DNA of 64,000 nucleotides from Delphinapterus leucas (GCF_002288925.2 NW_022098031.1:5823371-5887370), one strand, 5' to 3'; counted from the stretch's first letter, positions 23,722 through 36,110 are shown. Notes: generated by a model from the letters alone, not told the origin. Translations and numbers: made by a program.

Positions 23722-24485
23722 CACATGTATAAAGAAAGATAAATCTGTGCTTTGAAGGTCACTCTTGTAGGGCACAACTCTACAAAGTATCACATTACAG
23801 AGAAACACATATTCGACTCGCCCACAAATTGGAAAATAACGTTAAGTGATGACTGAAGTCTCATATAAAGGTAGAAATAGAGGGATGGGGAAGTGGTTGG
23901 TGGCTTGTGTTTATAATACAGTCTGTGATAAAACATCATAAAATTCATTGAGACTTCAAAATTTCACATATCCTACTAATCTTGCCTAATATTCTCCTTT
24001 GTACTCCTTAAGACTCTAGCCATTTCTCTCTTTTCTCTTTCTTCTCTCTTCTGGAGCTCTTTCTTCTATAGAATGAGATCAAAACTCCAGTTTGGGTAGA
24101 CACCCCCAATCTCGACCTGTAAAAACCAAATTTATTATTGAATTGCATTGTTTTGTCACTCAATACAACTTTAGCTTTCTAATCTTACAACCTTGCATTT
24201 GAATCCCAGATTTGCCATTAAAATATGGGAACAATATTTTCCTAATGCCATTAATAATAAATGTACAATAAATACTTAATGTACAGTGATTGGCACAAAG
24301 TTTTTGATCAGAAAACAAAAACTAATATTTGTCAAATGGATGAACTGATACTTTTTTTCATAAAAATAAATTTACAGAAAATCTGTATCTAAATTTGTTT
24401 CAAAAATAATCTCTGAATGAACAAGGAGAAATTAATATTTAAAATAACTTTTTTTGTGAATCCTTCATAAAATTATAAGTATTTT
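23722..24485. other. unassigned AT-rich DNA
   Basis: I see no gene or nameable repeat. Confidence 0.4.
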
Positions 24486-24501
24486 TAAAGCAATTATTTT
24501 T

Positions 24502-24701
24502 TTTTATATTTTTTGAAATATAGTTGATTTACAATGTTGTGTTAATTTCTGCTGTATAGCAAAGTGATTCAGATATACATATATATATTATTTTTTCATA
24601 TTCTTTTCCATTTTGGTTTACCATAGGATATTAAATATAGCTCCCTGTGCTATACAATAGGACCTTGTTGTTTATCCATCTTATATATACTAGTTTGCAT
24701 C
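24502..24701 (-). mobile_element. 5'-truncated L1, 3' end only
   Basis: About 200 bases of L1 3' UTR in antisense: an A-rich tail seen as T-rich, 'agttgatttacaatgttgtg', and 'ctccctgtgctatacaatag'. A perfect 16-bp target-site duplication TAAAGCAATTATTTTT flanks it at 24486-24501 and 24702-24717. This is a severely truncated target-primed insertion. The subfamily differs from the full-length L1 at 9.6-17.4 kb and is probably somewhat older. Confidence 0.9.
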
Positions 24702-24952
24702 TAAAGCAATTATTTTTCATGATCCCAGTTGGACCAAGACACTTGGAGATGTTAGACAAGTAATTGCAATGTTCTGTTACAAAAATAAAATTATGTCCTT
24801 AAAATTTAAGAAGTGTTCATTATCTCATGAACTTTAAAAAAAATGACATTTAATATGAGAACCAAGTCTTAATCATTTGGAAACCCGCAATACATACAGG
24901 GCTTTTTTTATCCCCAATATAGTACTTTCCCCCTGTGCCATTGAAGCAAATC

Positions 24953-25130
24953 TGTATTTTCCAAATGTGGCTTATCATCAGATCACCTGAAACCCTTAGG
25001 ACAAACTTGATTTTTGTGCCATATTCCAGATCTATTGAGTTAGAGTCTTCTGTGCAGAAGTCTGGGAAAAAGCAGCCACCTCCCATGCAATTCTGATGAT
25101 GAGCAAATTTTAAGAAACACTGGGCTAGAT
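24953..25130 (+). mobile_element. MER5A-like hAT-Charlie fragment
   Basis: The order 'gcttatcatcagatcacctg', 'ccagatctattgagttagag' and 'cccatgcaattctgatgatg' ending 'aagaaacactgggctag' follows the MER5 consensus (best bases 'atcacctgg', 'ctactgaatcagaa', 'gtgattctgatg', 'gagaaccactg'). It is diverged. The next 50 bases ('tgacctccaaggcccctttc') look like another old repeat. Confidence 0.65.
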
Positions 25131-25144
25131 GACCTCCAAGGCCC

Positions 25145-26607
25145 CTTTCTAGCTTCTGATTTCTGACAGTCTATTTTAGGAAAGAAATGTTAATTTTAAT
25201 GTACCACATTTGTTTAAACTGAGTAAAATTTTATGGCAATTAAATAATCAAACTCCTTGCAAATTGAAAAAAAAATCCGTGTGGTAGCAGGAATAGAAGC
25301 AAAATTCTCAATTTAGTTTTGACTCTGATCATACATTTCGGTATGGTAATCAAAGAAAAAAATATGGTGATTTTTGTTTTGCCTTTAAAGCTAATTTTTA
25401 TATCCTTGAAAATGTGACTACCAATATGGCTGAACTTTCAGTGATAATTTGCTTTTTGAATGTTTTTCTCCTAAAATGCGGAAATCAGTATATATTGATA
25501 TATGGGACAGTAACAGTTGTATTAGTTACAGTTTACTTAGTATTGTTTCCAATGAAATTTCTTTGTTCATCATATTTAAATTCATCAAAATCATATTAGG
25601 TTACTAGTAGAATTAATTGTATTAAAAGTTTCAATTTTAATTTTTTACTAGTTTATATCTTCAAACACAATGTATTTTCAAACTGTTAATGTATGTGGCC
25701 AATAATATGTGAAATTGAAAAGGATATAGTGTTTCTACATCTCCCCTAGCTAACTACAATAAAATCTCTTCTAGTTTAAAACCTACCGCACATTCTATCC
25801 ACCCCCTTCCCAACCAATACACATCCTCAATATTTTCACAGACTTTTCACAAAAACTTCCTGTTTAAGTTATTATTGGTAATAGTCAATAAGTGATGCTT
25901 ATTTGATAACCTCAAAACAATACACATAACTGAATAGCTGAATTCAAAATAAGAATAAAAATTATACCTTAGAACTCATATTTAACTACCACTGATGTCA
26001 TTATAATAATAATCACATATCAGCAGAAAAAGACATTTTTCCTCTTCTGCTAAAGAGAGTACCAGAACTGGAATTCTCATCATCAGAATGAAAACTTCTG
26101 TTCTCCATGGGTTAATTGTCAGCAGAAGAACAAAAGTTTCTACATCAATGAATTCACAATGTGTTGCATGATATCCTTGCTTACTAAAATAAGATGGTAG
26201 ACCAGTAAATAATTTCACCTCTATCTTTAGGAACATCCCCCAGGTCCATTTATTCAAGCAATAGATTGCTCAACTAGCCCCCTGTCAGCACAGTACCTTG
26301 CTCATTTGAGTAAATGGTTTTCTTTCCAGGACAACTGGGCAAACTTGCTTTCTTATCAAATAATGGTTTACTTACCAAAAGTGGCTCAAAATTCCCCTAC
26401 TTGGTGTGTCCACCAATACTAGAGTATTATATCAAGGATTTTACTCAATAGGAAGGAGATTCCTGCTTTGAAAGATCTGCCTTAGACCATCCCAACCCAG
26501 ACCCTAAACATTTTTTGAGGCATTCCTAAGATTCAGTCAAGAAGATATTCTCCCTTGTGATAGTAATGAACTAGGCTTTGCTTGATGAACAGTTGTTATG
26601 GGACTTT
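25145..26607. other. unassigned AT-rich DNA
   Basis: I see no gene. A 91-codon minus-strand frame at 25982-26257 has no domain I recognise. 26270-26560 is less AT-rich and might be an old repeat that I cannot name. Confidence 0.35.
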
Positions 26608-26610
26608 CTG

Positions 26611-26670
26611 TCTTTCTTTCTTCCTTCCTTCCTTTCTTTTTTTCTTTCTTTTTTTTTTGGTGTGTGTGTG
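26611..26670. repeat. pyrimidine-rich microsatellite
   Basis: TTTC and TTCC units followed by a T-run and (TG)5 on the plus strand. It is low-complexity sequence. Confidence 0.9.
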
Positions 26671-27852
26671 TTCTTTTGGGAATCTGCGATTGACAATCTT
26701 CTGTTTTTTATATTAAAAAGTAATTTTTATTCTTACTGATTACAATAATACTTTCACATGAGCTATATAAATTGTTTTCACATTCCATAAAAGAATACAT
26801 TATATATATTTGTTTTGTTTTGGTGTTTAGACAATCTGCAAAACTATTATGTCTATTAATTTATGGTTCATTCTTTTTTCAAATGATAAAATAATCATTA
26901 ATATTAATTATAAGAAAGTATAGGAAGGAAGAAATTTTCTGACTTAATAAAGCACAGAAGACTGTGATAAATTTCAAATATTAATCTAACTTTAAATAAC
27001 CTATTGTACTTATTACACACATACAGATCAAAATAATAATCAACATTTTGATTAGTGTTTAAAATAAGCAGAAACAAAACCTACAAGAATACCTGCATTG
27101 GATTCTGAATACAGTTTGTTTTCCTTTTTGGTGATTCTTTGTACGTTTACAATTTTAATTGTTTTAAAAGTTTATTTTTTATTATCTTTAAAGCTGGGGA
27201 TAGAGGATGGTCTCAGGTCTATAAAAATATGATTATAAATATTCTACACTGATTGAAGTGAGCCTATATTTTCTTCTTTATGCATTTTGTATTTTATAAT
27301 GTATCTGCAATGAAATAAATATGTGTAAAGTCTTAGAAAATTATAAATATTTAAAATGAATACATTTTAAAATGTATAAAACCTACAATAATATTTTAAT
27401 GAACAGTTGAAATGTTATAAAACATGAAGAAAATTATTTTTTATGTAATAAAAAACAATATAGTTCTAACTTTTAATACAACATGGGTTCGTAAATAAAT
27501 GTAGGCAAGTTTTGTTCAATGTGGTCTTTTCAATAATATTTTAATAAAAATCTATGCAATCTATAATAGAAGATTTGAAAGTGGATATACATACTGAAAC
27601 ATGAACCTAATAATTTAGTCACAATAGTGATGGACTAATATTTCATTACCAGGGGATTTTACTTAAAATTGCACATAATACATTACTTTGGCAATAGATA
27701 TTGATGTATTAGAAAGTGACTCTCTTATGATGGGGCTAAATCCCTGGATAGTTATGAATAATTGGTTTCCATAATAATAAATTTCATGCAGAAAAAAAAT
27801 GACATCATTATTGTCTTTTTATATTGTATTAAGAGTAGGAAGACTTACATAG
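26671..27852. other. very AT-rich unassigned DNA
   Basis: More than 1 kb with few GC bases and stops in all frames. I see nothing in it. Confidence 0.45.
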
Positions 27853-27945
27853 CACATTCATTCATTTAGTTAACACTACTTATTGAGTTACTACTGTGTT
27901 CACTGTTCTAGACACTTGGGAAACATATAATCAATCACAGATCTT
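27853..27945 (-). mobile_element. L2-like fragment
   Basis: 'cattcattcatttagttaac', 'ttactactgtgttcactgtt' and 'ctagacacttgggaaacata' form the reverse-strand pattern of the L2 3' region. Confidence 0.5.
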
Positions 27946-28525
27946 GGACACCATTGTCAAGAAAAGTTAATCAGTCAATCTCAGAAAGCAATGGAAATTT
28001 TATATGAGCCAAATTGAGGATTATAATTCAGGAACAGCATCTCAGAAAGCTCCAAGAATTGTTCTGCTCATTAGAAGTCAAAGCACAGTTATATAAAATT
28101 TTTGAGAGGGCTCTACATTAAATGATGTATTACTGACAGTTTGCACAATCTAGATCTGCAAGTACAAAGTGGTGAGTTATCAGGGCCCTGGCGGTCCTGT
28201 GGTTAAGACTCCACACTTCCACTGCAGTGGTCATGGCTTTGATCCCTGGTCTGGGAACTAAGATCCCTGCATGCTGCGTGGTACAGCCAAAAAAAAAAAA
28301 ACCCATAAAGTCGTGAGTCATCATGACAAGATCAAGGTGAAAAGTTATCTTTTAAGTTTTCTTGTTGATGCTGGGAGAATGTTACTTTTTATGGTTGAGC
28401 AGGTATTTCTGCCGATGGGCGAGGTTTGGTTGATACTCAGTGCACAGTGGAGGGGAGAGAAGAAGCCAAAGGGCAGAGAAAATTTTTTCATTTTTAAACT
28501 TTTCTTGTCTTGCCATAGAATATGA
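27946..28525. other. old dispersed-repeat-like block split by a SINE
   Basis: The segments on both sides of the CHR-type SINE (27960-28182 and 28324-28525) read to me like one old LTR-type or internal retroviral repeat, including 'ttatatgagccaaattgagg' and 'ttctcttgttgatgctggg'-like wording near 28357-28378. I cannot name the family. The 84-codon frame across it is not supported as a gene. Confidence 0.35.
28183..28306 (+). mobile_element. CHR-type tRNA-derived SINE, short diverged form
   Basis: About 124 bases: 'ggccctggcggtcctgtggt', 'ttccactgcagtggtcatgg', then 'gatccctggtctgggaacta' and an A13 tail. This form is distinct from the other copies in the window. An imperfect 17-bp target-site duplication (AAAGTGGTGAGTTATCA at 28166-28182, AAAGTCGTGAGTCATCA at 28307-28323, two mismatches) suggests greater age. 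Confidence 0.85.
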
Positions 28526-28570
28526 ATTTTACTTTACACCATGGAGGATGAAACAGTGGAGAAAGAATTA

Positions 28571-28820
28571 ACCCTTTACACAGTGTTTGCTACGTGTTAG
28601 GTACTGTCTAAGTGTTTTCCAAATATTAAGCCATTTATTCCTCATAACAACTGAAAAAATGGGCACTCATCTTCTGTATTTTAGAGTTGAGGAAACTGAA
28701 GCAGAAGCAGAGTGTTTAAGAGCCTCTCTGCGGTCACGCAGCTAGTGCGTGGTAGAGCCAAGATTCAAACACTGAAGCAGCGTGCTTCCAAGACTGTGTT
28801 CTTAAAAGCCATGCTGAGGT
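28571..28820 (+). mobile_element. MIR SINE
   Basis: The order matches MIR: 'aatattaagccatttattcc' leading to the core 'gttgaggaaactgaagcaga', then 'gcggtcacgcagctagtgcg', 'ggtagagccaagattcaaac' and 'ctgtgttcttaaaagccatg'. The core and 3' part are well preserved. Confidence 0.85.
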
Positions 28821-30500
28821 GCTTAATTTTTCATAGCAAATAAATGCTGGATTGTTGCTAAAGTTATTTTCTAAATTAAATATAGTTCTTAACCCCAAAT
28901 TATTTTAATGCCTATTTTATTCTTTAAATTGTTATACTACCATGTTGTATCAAAAGAAAATAAGCACAGAGATACATTATTTTTCCCTTGTCTCTTTCAT
29001 AGAAGCTGAAAATTTTGTTGTGTGGTATCATTGAAACAACTTTTTTTTTTCACTACTGTTACTTGCAAATAATTTACTTTTCAAAAAAACCCCAGAGAAT
29101 TGTATTTTCTTATATAACACTGTGGATCCAGCTTATTTTGTCTTTAACTGAAGTATACATTAAGTGCAGCAGAGAATTGTATCGCTATCATTAAGAGATA
29201 TTAAAGTGAATTTTCTCAATATTACAGAAGGAGAGACAGTTGCATTACTTGTTAATATATTGGCATAATCTCTAATTAAAAAGACCTAGGAATTATCATT
29301 ATGTTTTGAAAATGATAAATTAAGAAAAAAGTTTTTCCCCATATAAACTTACATATTTATTAAAATATGTCAGGTTATCCTGGTTGTGCAAATATGGTTC
29401 ATTTATTGTGCACCTATGGCTTACATTGTGCTTAGGGGAGTTCTAAGAAGATGGAGTTCTAAAGAAAATCACAATTTCCTGTAATCTGAACTCTGCTCAG
29501 AGTGCCCCCTACCATACCCAGCCCATATTCCTTGCAGGTCTCTTTGTTGATAGCTCTATTCTGGGAACAGGCCCTGTACCTAATTTCTTTTAGGCAGTTA
29601 GGGGGAATTAAGGTTAAAGTTTCTCCTGAGTCTTTTGGGCCTTGATTGTTTTCAGCACAAAATAATCCTCATGCCAAAGAGATCCATTTTGGGGTGGCAA
29701 ATCCTACTCCCTTACACAACACATTACCAGTTTGAATTACATCTGATCCTGCAGTTGGGAAGGCTCTCTCTCATTTGCAGCTGGCCTCTCACTTGTACTG
29801 GGAAAGGTTTTAGATTATCAAGTCCTACATTTCACATCTCAGGGAGTGGATCCCCATTTTTTAAATCATTACATATTTGTTACTAAAACAAAGATGGCTA
29901 TTTTTTCCCACTGGCTGAAGGATTAAAACTGCAAAAGAGACCCCAGAAGTCAGACCTGCCCATTTGTCAATGAACCCACACAGTAGTTTAAAAAAATTAT
30001 CTATTTAAATTGATTTATCAGTTTGAAGGTGGAGCCCAGTGTGACAAGTCAAAACAAGTAATGACCAGTCTGGATAAATGAAGAGAAGCTTAGAGAACTA
30101 TCATAATAAAATTAAAGGAGAAAACATTCCAGCATTTGGAAATGATTTTTAAATCTTATGATTTAAAATTGAAAAAGGGAATGGCTGTTGCTAGAAACTT
30201 GACTGGGTAAAAGAATAAATATCTTAGAGTACAGATGAAAAATACAAAGAAATGAATAACTGAAAATGAAAGAGATTTAAGCATAATTATAATGGTTTAT
30301 AGTTTCCTTTCATCTAAATGGACCATATTGTTATTGAATACTTCAATTTAAGGGCCAAGTATGGATTGTCTAAGCAGAAGAGACTATAGAAATATAATGA
30401 TAGCATGGCACTCAAAAATCCTAAATGATTCAAAAGAAGCCCAGGGATTGAGAGTTGGACTGCTATGTAGTGTTTTAAGTGTTATTGTTGAAGTATGAGG
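28821..30500. other. unassigned DNA
   Basis: I see no gene. 29490-29880 is less AT-rich and holds an 83-codon plus-strand frame (29635-29886) with no known domain. Confidence 0.4.
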
Positions 30501-30510
30501 ATATCATAGT

Positions 30511-30550
30511 ATAGTATGGTATAGTATACCATAGTATGGTATAGTATTGT
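30511..30550. repeat. 10-bp tandem repeat, four units
   Basis: ATAGTATGGT, ATAGTATACC, ATAGTATGGT and ATAGTATTGT in tandem. The second unit makes a local palindrome (GGTATAGTATACC), and a TATACCATACC segment follows at about 30565. Confidence 0.8.
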
Positions 30551-32236
30551 TTGTAAGGACAAATATACCATACCGATGATAGTCAGGGAATACTTTTTAT
30601 GAAGCAAAGCTAAATCCTGAATGGGGAAAGCAACATAAGCAAGTAAAGTGGTGATATTTACTTGGGAGCAAGACCCAAATAGAAGTAGTTTTTAAAACTC
30701 CCCAGGCAATTCAAATACAGCCAAGTTTGAGAAGGTACTACTGTCACTTAGTGGAGAAGAGTCAAAATGTATAGTGAGAAATAGATCCTCCTAAATAATT
30801 TTAGAATGCCCTTTACTTCATTGAAAGTCCTGGATGTGAACCATCTAATTAGAATCTCCATAAGTTCAAATTACTGTAGGTATTCTAATTCAATACAATT
30901 ATTTTAAAAAAATAATCTAAATATAGCATACTCTCAGAAAATATTGTTTGCCCCTAAAAATATTTTTTCTTTCAATTATTTTTTAAAAAATGACGCTTGA
31001 TACAGGAAGTTTGTTTTATTTGACCTTTGTCTGGTTTTCAACTTTTTCACTGGCTAAGTTTTAATTAAATTGAAATGAAATTTTCAGAAGCACACTTGAT
31101 CCAAATTCAAATGACAAAACAAAACTATAGTTTTTAGTTACCCTCTCAGTAGTGACAAATAAACAATAATAAAAATAAATTATAACCTCAAAACACTAAG
31201 CACCACCCAAACAGAATGCGTTCCAACTGTAACAATAACAGGTATGCTCTGTATAGGTATGTACCTGATAAAATGTAGCCTTTGCAAAGATAGTGCATTA
31301 GGCTTGCCAGAATTGCATTTTTCTGAGCGAGGCCTTCTTGATTCTTTTAAATGAAGTGGGACAATAGTCTCAGAACAACTAAATATAAAAAAAAAAAACC
31401 ACAGGATTTTTACTCTCTATTTGCTGTCAATATTCATATTTTGCCTACACTCTTTTCAGTCTGTGCTGCAGCATTGTTGTGAATGTCTAAGAATTCTTAG
31501 ATCTTTTAACTCTTATCACACATTTGGACACAGAAGGCTCTGACCACAATTTACAGAACAGCTTTGAGGACTAGACTGAGAGACAATTTCACAGGATGAA
31601 TTGTAACTTATTTTGGCTTTGGCAGATCAGTTTCTGTTCTCTATTTGAAGCATTAAAAATAAATAAGCATAATTTCTGGACAAAGAGTACTCACAGGGGT
31701 TTTACAAACAGTATATTTTCTTCCTTTATTGCACTGTATGACTTACGTTAGGAATGAACACAAAAGTCTTGACATAATTTGATAGTCACGATTTATTAAT
31801 TTATTTTTTCTTTCTAAAACAAAAGATAAGTACAATAAATTCTGCAGTGGAAATCAGGTCCATACAGAAATTTAGCCGAAGGTAACATTATTGGACATAA
31901 CATTGTGGGTATGGAAATAGAAAGTTGTAGTGCCAAATACTTTGAATCCTCTTTAATTAACATTATAATGAAAACTGTAATGAGAAGTAAGAAGCAGAGG
32001 ATAATGTTAACACGGTGCTTTTGAGAATGTATAAGAGGGGAGCCAGTCATTAATCCTCTTCTGTATCAAAAAAGAACCTGAAAAATATTTACAAATCAGG
32101 TACCATAAAGACACAACGAATAAGTAGTTTAGCCAGGGTGTTGACAGTGCTGAGGACACTGTTTACAAAAGAATTATGCATACTGTATCCCCTGTGATGG
32201 TAAAATTGAGCTTTGGCATGCTATAAATAGAAAGGT
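30551..32236. other. unassigned AT-rich DNA
   Basis: I see no gene. A 78-codon minus-strand frame at 31814-32050 encodes a hydrophobic stretch but lies in AT-rich sequence with no other support. Confidence 0.4.
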
Positions 32237-32470
32237 GGGATTGCACAGTGGGTAAGAGCACATGACCACTGGAGCCAGATGAATTGGGCAAAAACCCAGC
32301 TCTACCACCAACAAGTTTTATGACTTTGAAGCAAGTTAGTTGATTTATTTATGCCCTAGTTCCCTCATCTATAAAATGGAAGTAAAATGGAATAAAAACA
32401 CCTGCCTCAGAGGATTGATGATGATAAAGTATTTAGAACAGAGCCTGCCCAGTGTAAGCAGTATGTAAAG
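32237..32470 (+). mobile_element. MIR SINE
   Basis: This is a near full-length MIR in sense: 'cagtgggtaagagcacatga', 'ccactggagccagatgaatt', 'agctctaccaccaacaagtt', 'ctcatctataaaatggaagt', 'cctgcctcagaggattgatg' and 'agaacagagcctgcccagtg'. Few MIRs are this complete. Confidence 0.9.
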
Positions 32471-32509
32471 AATTGTTTTACTATCTTTTTCTTAAATGTT
32501 GAGCCTTTT

Positions 32510-32791
32510 AATTTATTTATTTTTATTTTTGGCTGTGTTGGGTCTTCGTTTCTGTGCGAGGGCTTTCTCTAGTTGTGGTAAGCGGGGCCACTCTTGATCG
32601 CGGTGGGCGGACCTCTCACTGTCGTGGCCTCTCTTGTTGCAGAGCACAGGCTCCAGACGCGCAGGCTCGCTAGTTGTGGCTCATGGGCCTAGCTGCTCCG
32701 TGGCATGTGGGATCTCCCCAGACCAGGGCTCGAACCCGTGTCCCCTGCATTAGCAGGCAGATTCTCAACCACTGCGCCACCAGGGAAGCCC
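32510..32791 (-). mobile_element. CHR-family SINE (long form)
   Basis: Reverse-strand copy. The tail is seen as TTTATTTATTTTTATTTTT, followed by 'ggctgtgttgggtcttcgtt', 'ctctctagttgtgg'-type second module, and the 5' end at 'gcgccaccagggaagccc'. The B box is seen as GGGCTCGAACC. A clean target-site duplication was not found; TACTAT(C)TTTTT at 32479-32490 and 32792-32803 is a weak candidate. Confidence 0.92.
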
Positions 32792-32804
32792 TACTATTTT
32801 TTAA

Positions 32805-33670
32805 TTGCTGAAAAGTTCTGTATATTCTCCTTTAACTACAGAAAGTCAATAGTTATTTGGGTGGAATTAAGTCTTACCCTTGAGGTTAGGATAGCTTCTA
32901 AGCTTGTTTTACATGTTTGTTGCAGGGAATTGTGTTACACTCACCTTAAGAATGTGTAGAAAATTATGATTGATAAATTATATTTGTTGCAGGAAATTGA
33001 ATTTCCTTGTGTAAATTGTAAAGTACACACCAGCATTATTGTGATGAACTTTCTGTCTATGACCTCTAAAACACCCCTTTCTATCTGTCACAATATTTTT
33101 CCTGTTTATCAGAATGCATCATATTTTGTCTTGACAATCTTAGCTGTTGTACCCAGTGGAAAAATAAACTGATTGTAACCTACTGAATCCTAAAATAAAT
33201 GTGAAGCATGTTTTTTTCAACATGAAGAAATAAAGGTGAATATAACTTGGTTTTGCTGCTAATAAGCTTATCTTTAACCTAAGATTTAATCCGCACTACT
33301 ACTACTACTTATGTTTAGCCATGACCCTGATAGGGATAAAGGGATCATACATCTCAATTTATACCTGTTTTTCCTGGCATAATTAATATGTCCCCTTCTG
33401 CATATTTCAGAGTTTTCCCAGTTTGGATAATAAATTATATGGTCACCCTCAATAATGGATACTACCTACCCAAAGGCTCTTTCAGTAAAATGTGGTTCAG
33501 GAATTGGACATTAAGATAATGGACATGGTTGATCTAAAATAATGACTGATTTAGCAAGAGGCCAAGTGTTGTCATCTGATGAGATCCAGGAATCTGGCCC
33601 CCTCATAATGCTCTGTCCCTGCACTGATGCCTGAACTCTACCATAGAGGTTTATTTCTGCTGCCTATTTA
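32805..33670. other. unassigned AT-rich DNA
   Basis: I see nothing supportable as a gene or repeat. Confidence 0.4.
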
Positions 33671-33728
33671 AGACAGGAAGAGAGATAGAGAGAGAGGGAG
33701 AGAGACAGACAGAGAGACAGAGAGAGAT
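33671..33728. repeat. GA/GACA-rich low-complexity tract
   Basis: AGAG, GGGAGAG and GACAGACAG units on the plus strand. Confidence 0.9.
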
Positions 33729-33734
33729 CACTGT

Positions 33735-33955
33735 TATGGTATTCCAGCCAAAAATTTATAATCAGAATCTAATATGAGGAAACCTCAGAAAAGGCCAGTT
33801 TGAGGAAAGTTCTATAAAATAATTAGCCTATAGTCTTTAAAAAGACATTATCATGAAAGACAAAAGGAAGTCTGAAGAACCATCCTAGGTTGAAAAGACT
33901 AAAGATACATAACAACTAAATGTACTATGATTCTGGATTGGTTTCTAGGCAGGAA
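33735..33955. other. probable old dispersed repeat, family unnamed
   Basis: 'cagaatctaatatgaggaaa', 'ataaaataattagcctatag', 'atcatgaaagacaaaaggaa' and 'acataacaactaaatgtact' in this order read like a widespread mammalian repeat. I remember the pattern but cannot give the family name with confidence. Confidence 0.4.
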
Positions 33956-33959
33956 AGGG

Positions 33960-34560
33960 TTGACTCAGCAGGCCTGGGTTGCTCAAACCCTGCACGTTTC
34001 AAAGAAAGGTCTGTTGTCAGGACTGGCCCTTTGTTGGCTGGCTCCTGGGAAATAACCTCTGGGCCCATGCAATATTCTGCTTGGTATGCCTGAGGTTTGG
34101 GGCCATACTGTATCAGTTTGACTAGTTTATCCTGATGATGTGATTTATGGTGAATACCTGTTTTTACTGGTGTATGGGGATGGTGGGGGGAGATTGGAGT
34201 CTTAGTAGCTGAGGTCAGTCAATCAGGTGCTACATGCTTATGTGACTGACCCCCAGTAGAAGTCTGGATACCAAAGCTTGGGTGAACGTCCCTGGTTGGC
34301 AATACTTCACGTGTGTTGTTACATATCATTGTTGGGATACATATTAAGTGTGTTCCTGTACGATACCAATGGGAAGAGACACCTAGAAGCTTATATCTGG
34401 CGTCTCCTAGATTTTGTCCTATGTGCCTTTTCCTTTTGCAGATTTTAGTAAGTATCTTTTCACTGTATTAAACTATAACCATGAATATAATAGCTTTTCT
34501 GCATCCTGTGATTACTTCTAGAATCATCAAGTTTGAAAGTGGCCTTGAAAACCCCCGACA
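33960..34560 (+). mobile_element. probable solitary retroviral LTR
   Basis: The 3' part has LTR features in the right order: 'ggttggcaatacttcacgtg' and 'tgggaagagacacctagaag', then 'gccttttccttttgcagatt', a possible polyadenylation signal ATTAAA at about 34468, and an end at CCCCCGACA (34560), which gives the terminal CA. No internal retroviral genes are seen. The left limit is uncertain. The family is probably ERVL-related, from memory. Confidence 0.55.
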
Positions 34561-34564
34561 CAGT

Positions 34565-34945
34565 TCCTATAATGGAAAAAATTGCTATGAAGAACATTAC
34601 TAGAATGATTATTGAAACTGGAATATGGATTGAAAATTAGATAGAAATATATCAATGTTAAAATTTCTGAATTGATAAGTGTACTGTGTGCAAGAGATTA
34701 TCTTTGTTATTGGCAAATGCACGTTGAAGTATAGTGGGGCCAAGGGGCAAGATGACCACAACCTACTCTCAAATGCTTTTTTTTTTTGTATATGCATAAG
34801 TAGAGAGAAGAACAAAGCAAATATGTCAAATATTAAGAATTGACAGATTTGAGTAGAAGGCATATGGGCATTCTTTGTATGATTCTTGCAGTTTTTCTGT
34901 AAGTTTCAAATTATGTCAAAATACAAAGTTAAAAACCTCTGCAAA
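34565..34945 (+). mobile_element. possible old L1M-type 3' end
   Basis: 'gaatatggattgaaaattag', 'ctactctcaaatgctttttt', 'ttctgtaagtttcaaattat' and a final 'caaaatacaaagttaaaaa' give the look of an old L1 3' UTR with an A-rich end. The family assignment is tentative. Confidence 0.4.
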
Positions 34946-34948
34946 GGA

Positions 34949-34982
34949 TTATATATATACATACATATGTGTGTGTATGTGT
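34949..34982. repeat. TA/CATA/TG microsatellite
   Basis: ATATATATAC, ATACATATG and GTGTGTATGTG in tandem. Confidence 0.85.
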
Positions 34983-35914
34983 TTAATCTTCATTTATAAT
35001 TTAATGTGAATTCACTATCTGAGCTTTCTAAGTACTACCCAAGGACTGCATTTAATAAGTAACTAGAAGGTAGAGAAAAAGTTCAATCATTTAACAGACA
35101 ATTAAATGATTGGGCAGCTGGATGTTGACCTTAAGGTGGAAATTGTCAACTAAAAAGAGAAACAGAAGGATTGAATAGAGATGTCAGTTGTCAGAATGGG
35201 TATGTGGTCTCTGCTAAGGTGGGCCAAACATAAATTGGCGGACCCTGGGATGGAAGCAAAGATTTGCAGGCTAAGTTGGTGAAGACAATGGTGACTATCC
35301 AGTTTTCAGTTAAGCATGGGTTTCAGAGAATATGATGACAGACAGTGATCCAGATATGCAGATTGGTGGTGTTGGAAAGTCTAGGATGGGATACAGGTTT
35401 CGAGACAAGTGGCAAAACGTAGGTATAGGGAGTCAGGGAACACGCAATTTCTAAGGGATCCAGACTAAGTTGTAAGTATCATATAAATTTGGAAGAAATT
35501 AACAGACATCCAATGGTGGTGAAAGTTAAAAAAAAAAAAAAGAAAGAAAAGAAGAAAGGGACTCCAGGCTTCAGAAGTATTGGTAAGAAGAGAGAACAGT
35601 ATTAGGACCTAGGTACCAATTGGTGGGATAGATGGAAAGGAACCTAATCAATTCAGTAATTAAGTTTATTGAGGTACAGAAACCCAACAGAACTGATAAT
35701 ATGAAATGCTGAACTGTTGGCCTAGAGCTTTTTAAATAGAGGTTCCCAGCTGCTGAGAAGGGACAGAGTTTGCAGGTGGGAATTAAGTGGTCCCAGCTGG
35801 GAAATTTGGAGGACTTCAAGAAGAGAGTGCCAAGCAGTCACTGCAATTACTTCTTCCAAAAAAAAATTTCTATGACTGCCAAATTAAAGAGGTGCTAAAG
35901 AGGAATATGGAAGA
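34983..35914. other. unassigned DNA
   Basis: I see no gene. An A-run with AAAG units at 35529-35557 could be an old retroelement tail, but the 400 bases upstream did not match a family I know. Confidence 0.4.
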
Positions 35915-36110
35915 AAAATGCATTTGGGATTCATATAGATCTGCATGTAAAACTTGTCTCTCCCAATTACTGCCTATGTGAACTTTATCAAACCTCATAA
36001 TAGTATCTAATTCAGAGGACTAATTTTAGAAATAAAATAAATTAAGCAAATATGTAAGCTTTTGGTCCAGTGCTTGGCACAAAGATTGCACTTAGTAAAT
36101 GATAGATTTA
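35915..36110 (+). mobile_element. MIR fragment
   Basis: The 3' half is clear: 'tttggtccagtgcttggcac' and 'gcacttagtaaatgatagat' follow the MIR end pattern. The 5' half is diverged. Confidence 0.55.

Noticed and set aside
33960..34560. Endogenous retrovirus with coding genes
   Set aside because: Only LTR-like sequence is present here and at 37.1-37.5 and 40.2-41.1 kb; no gag, pol or env coding sequence is visible between or beside them.
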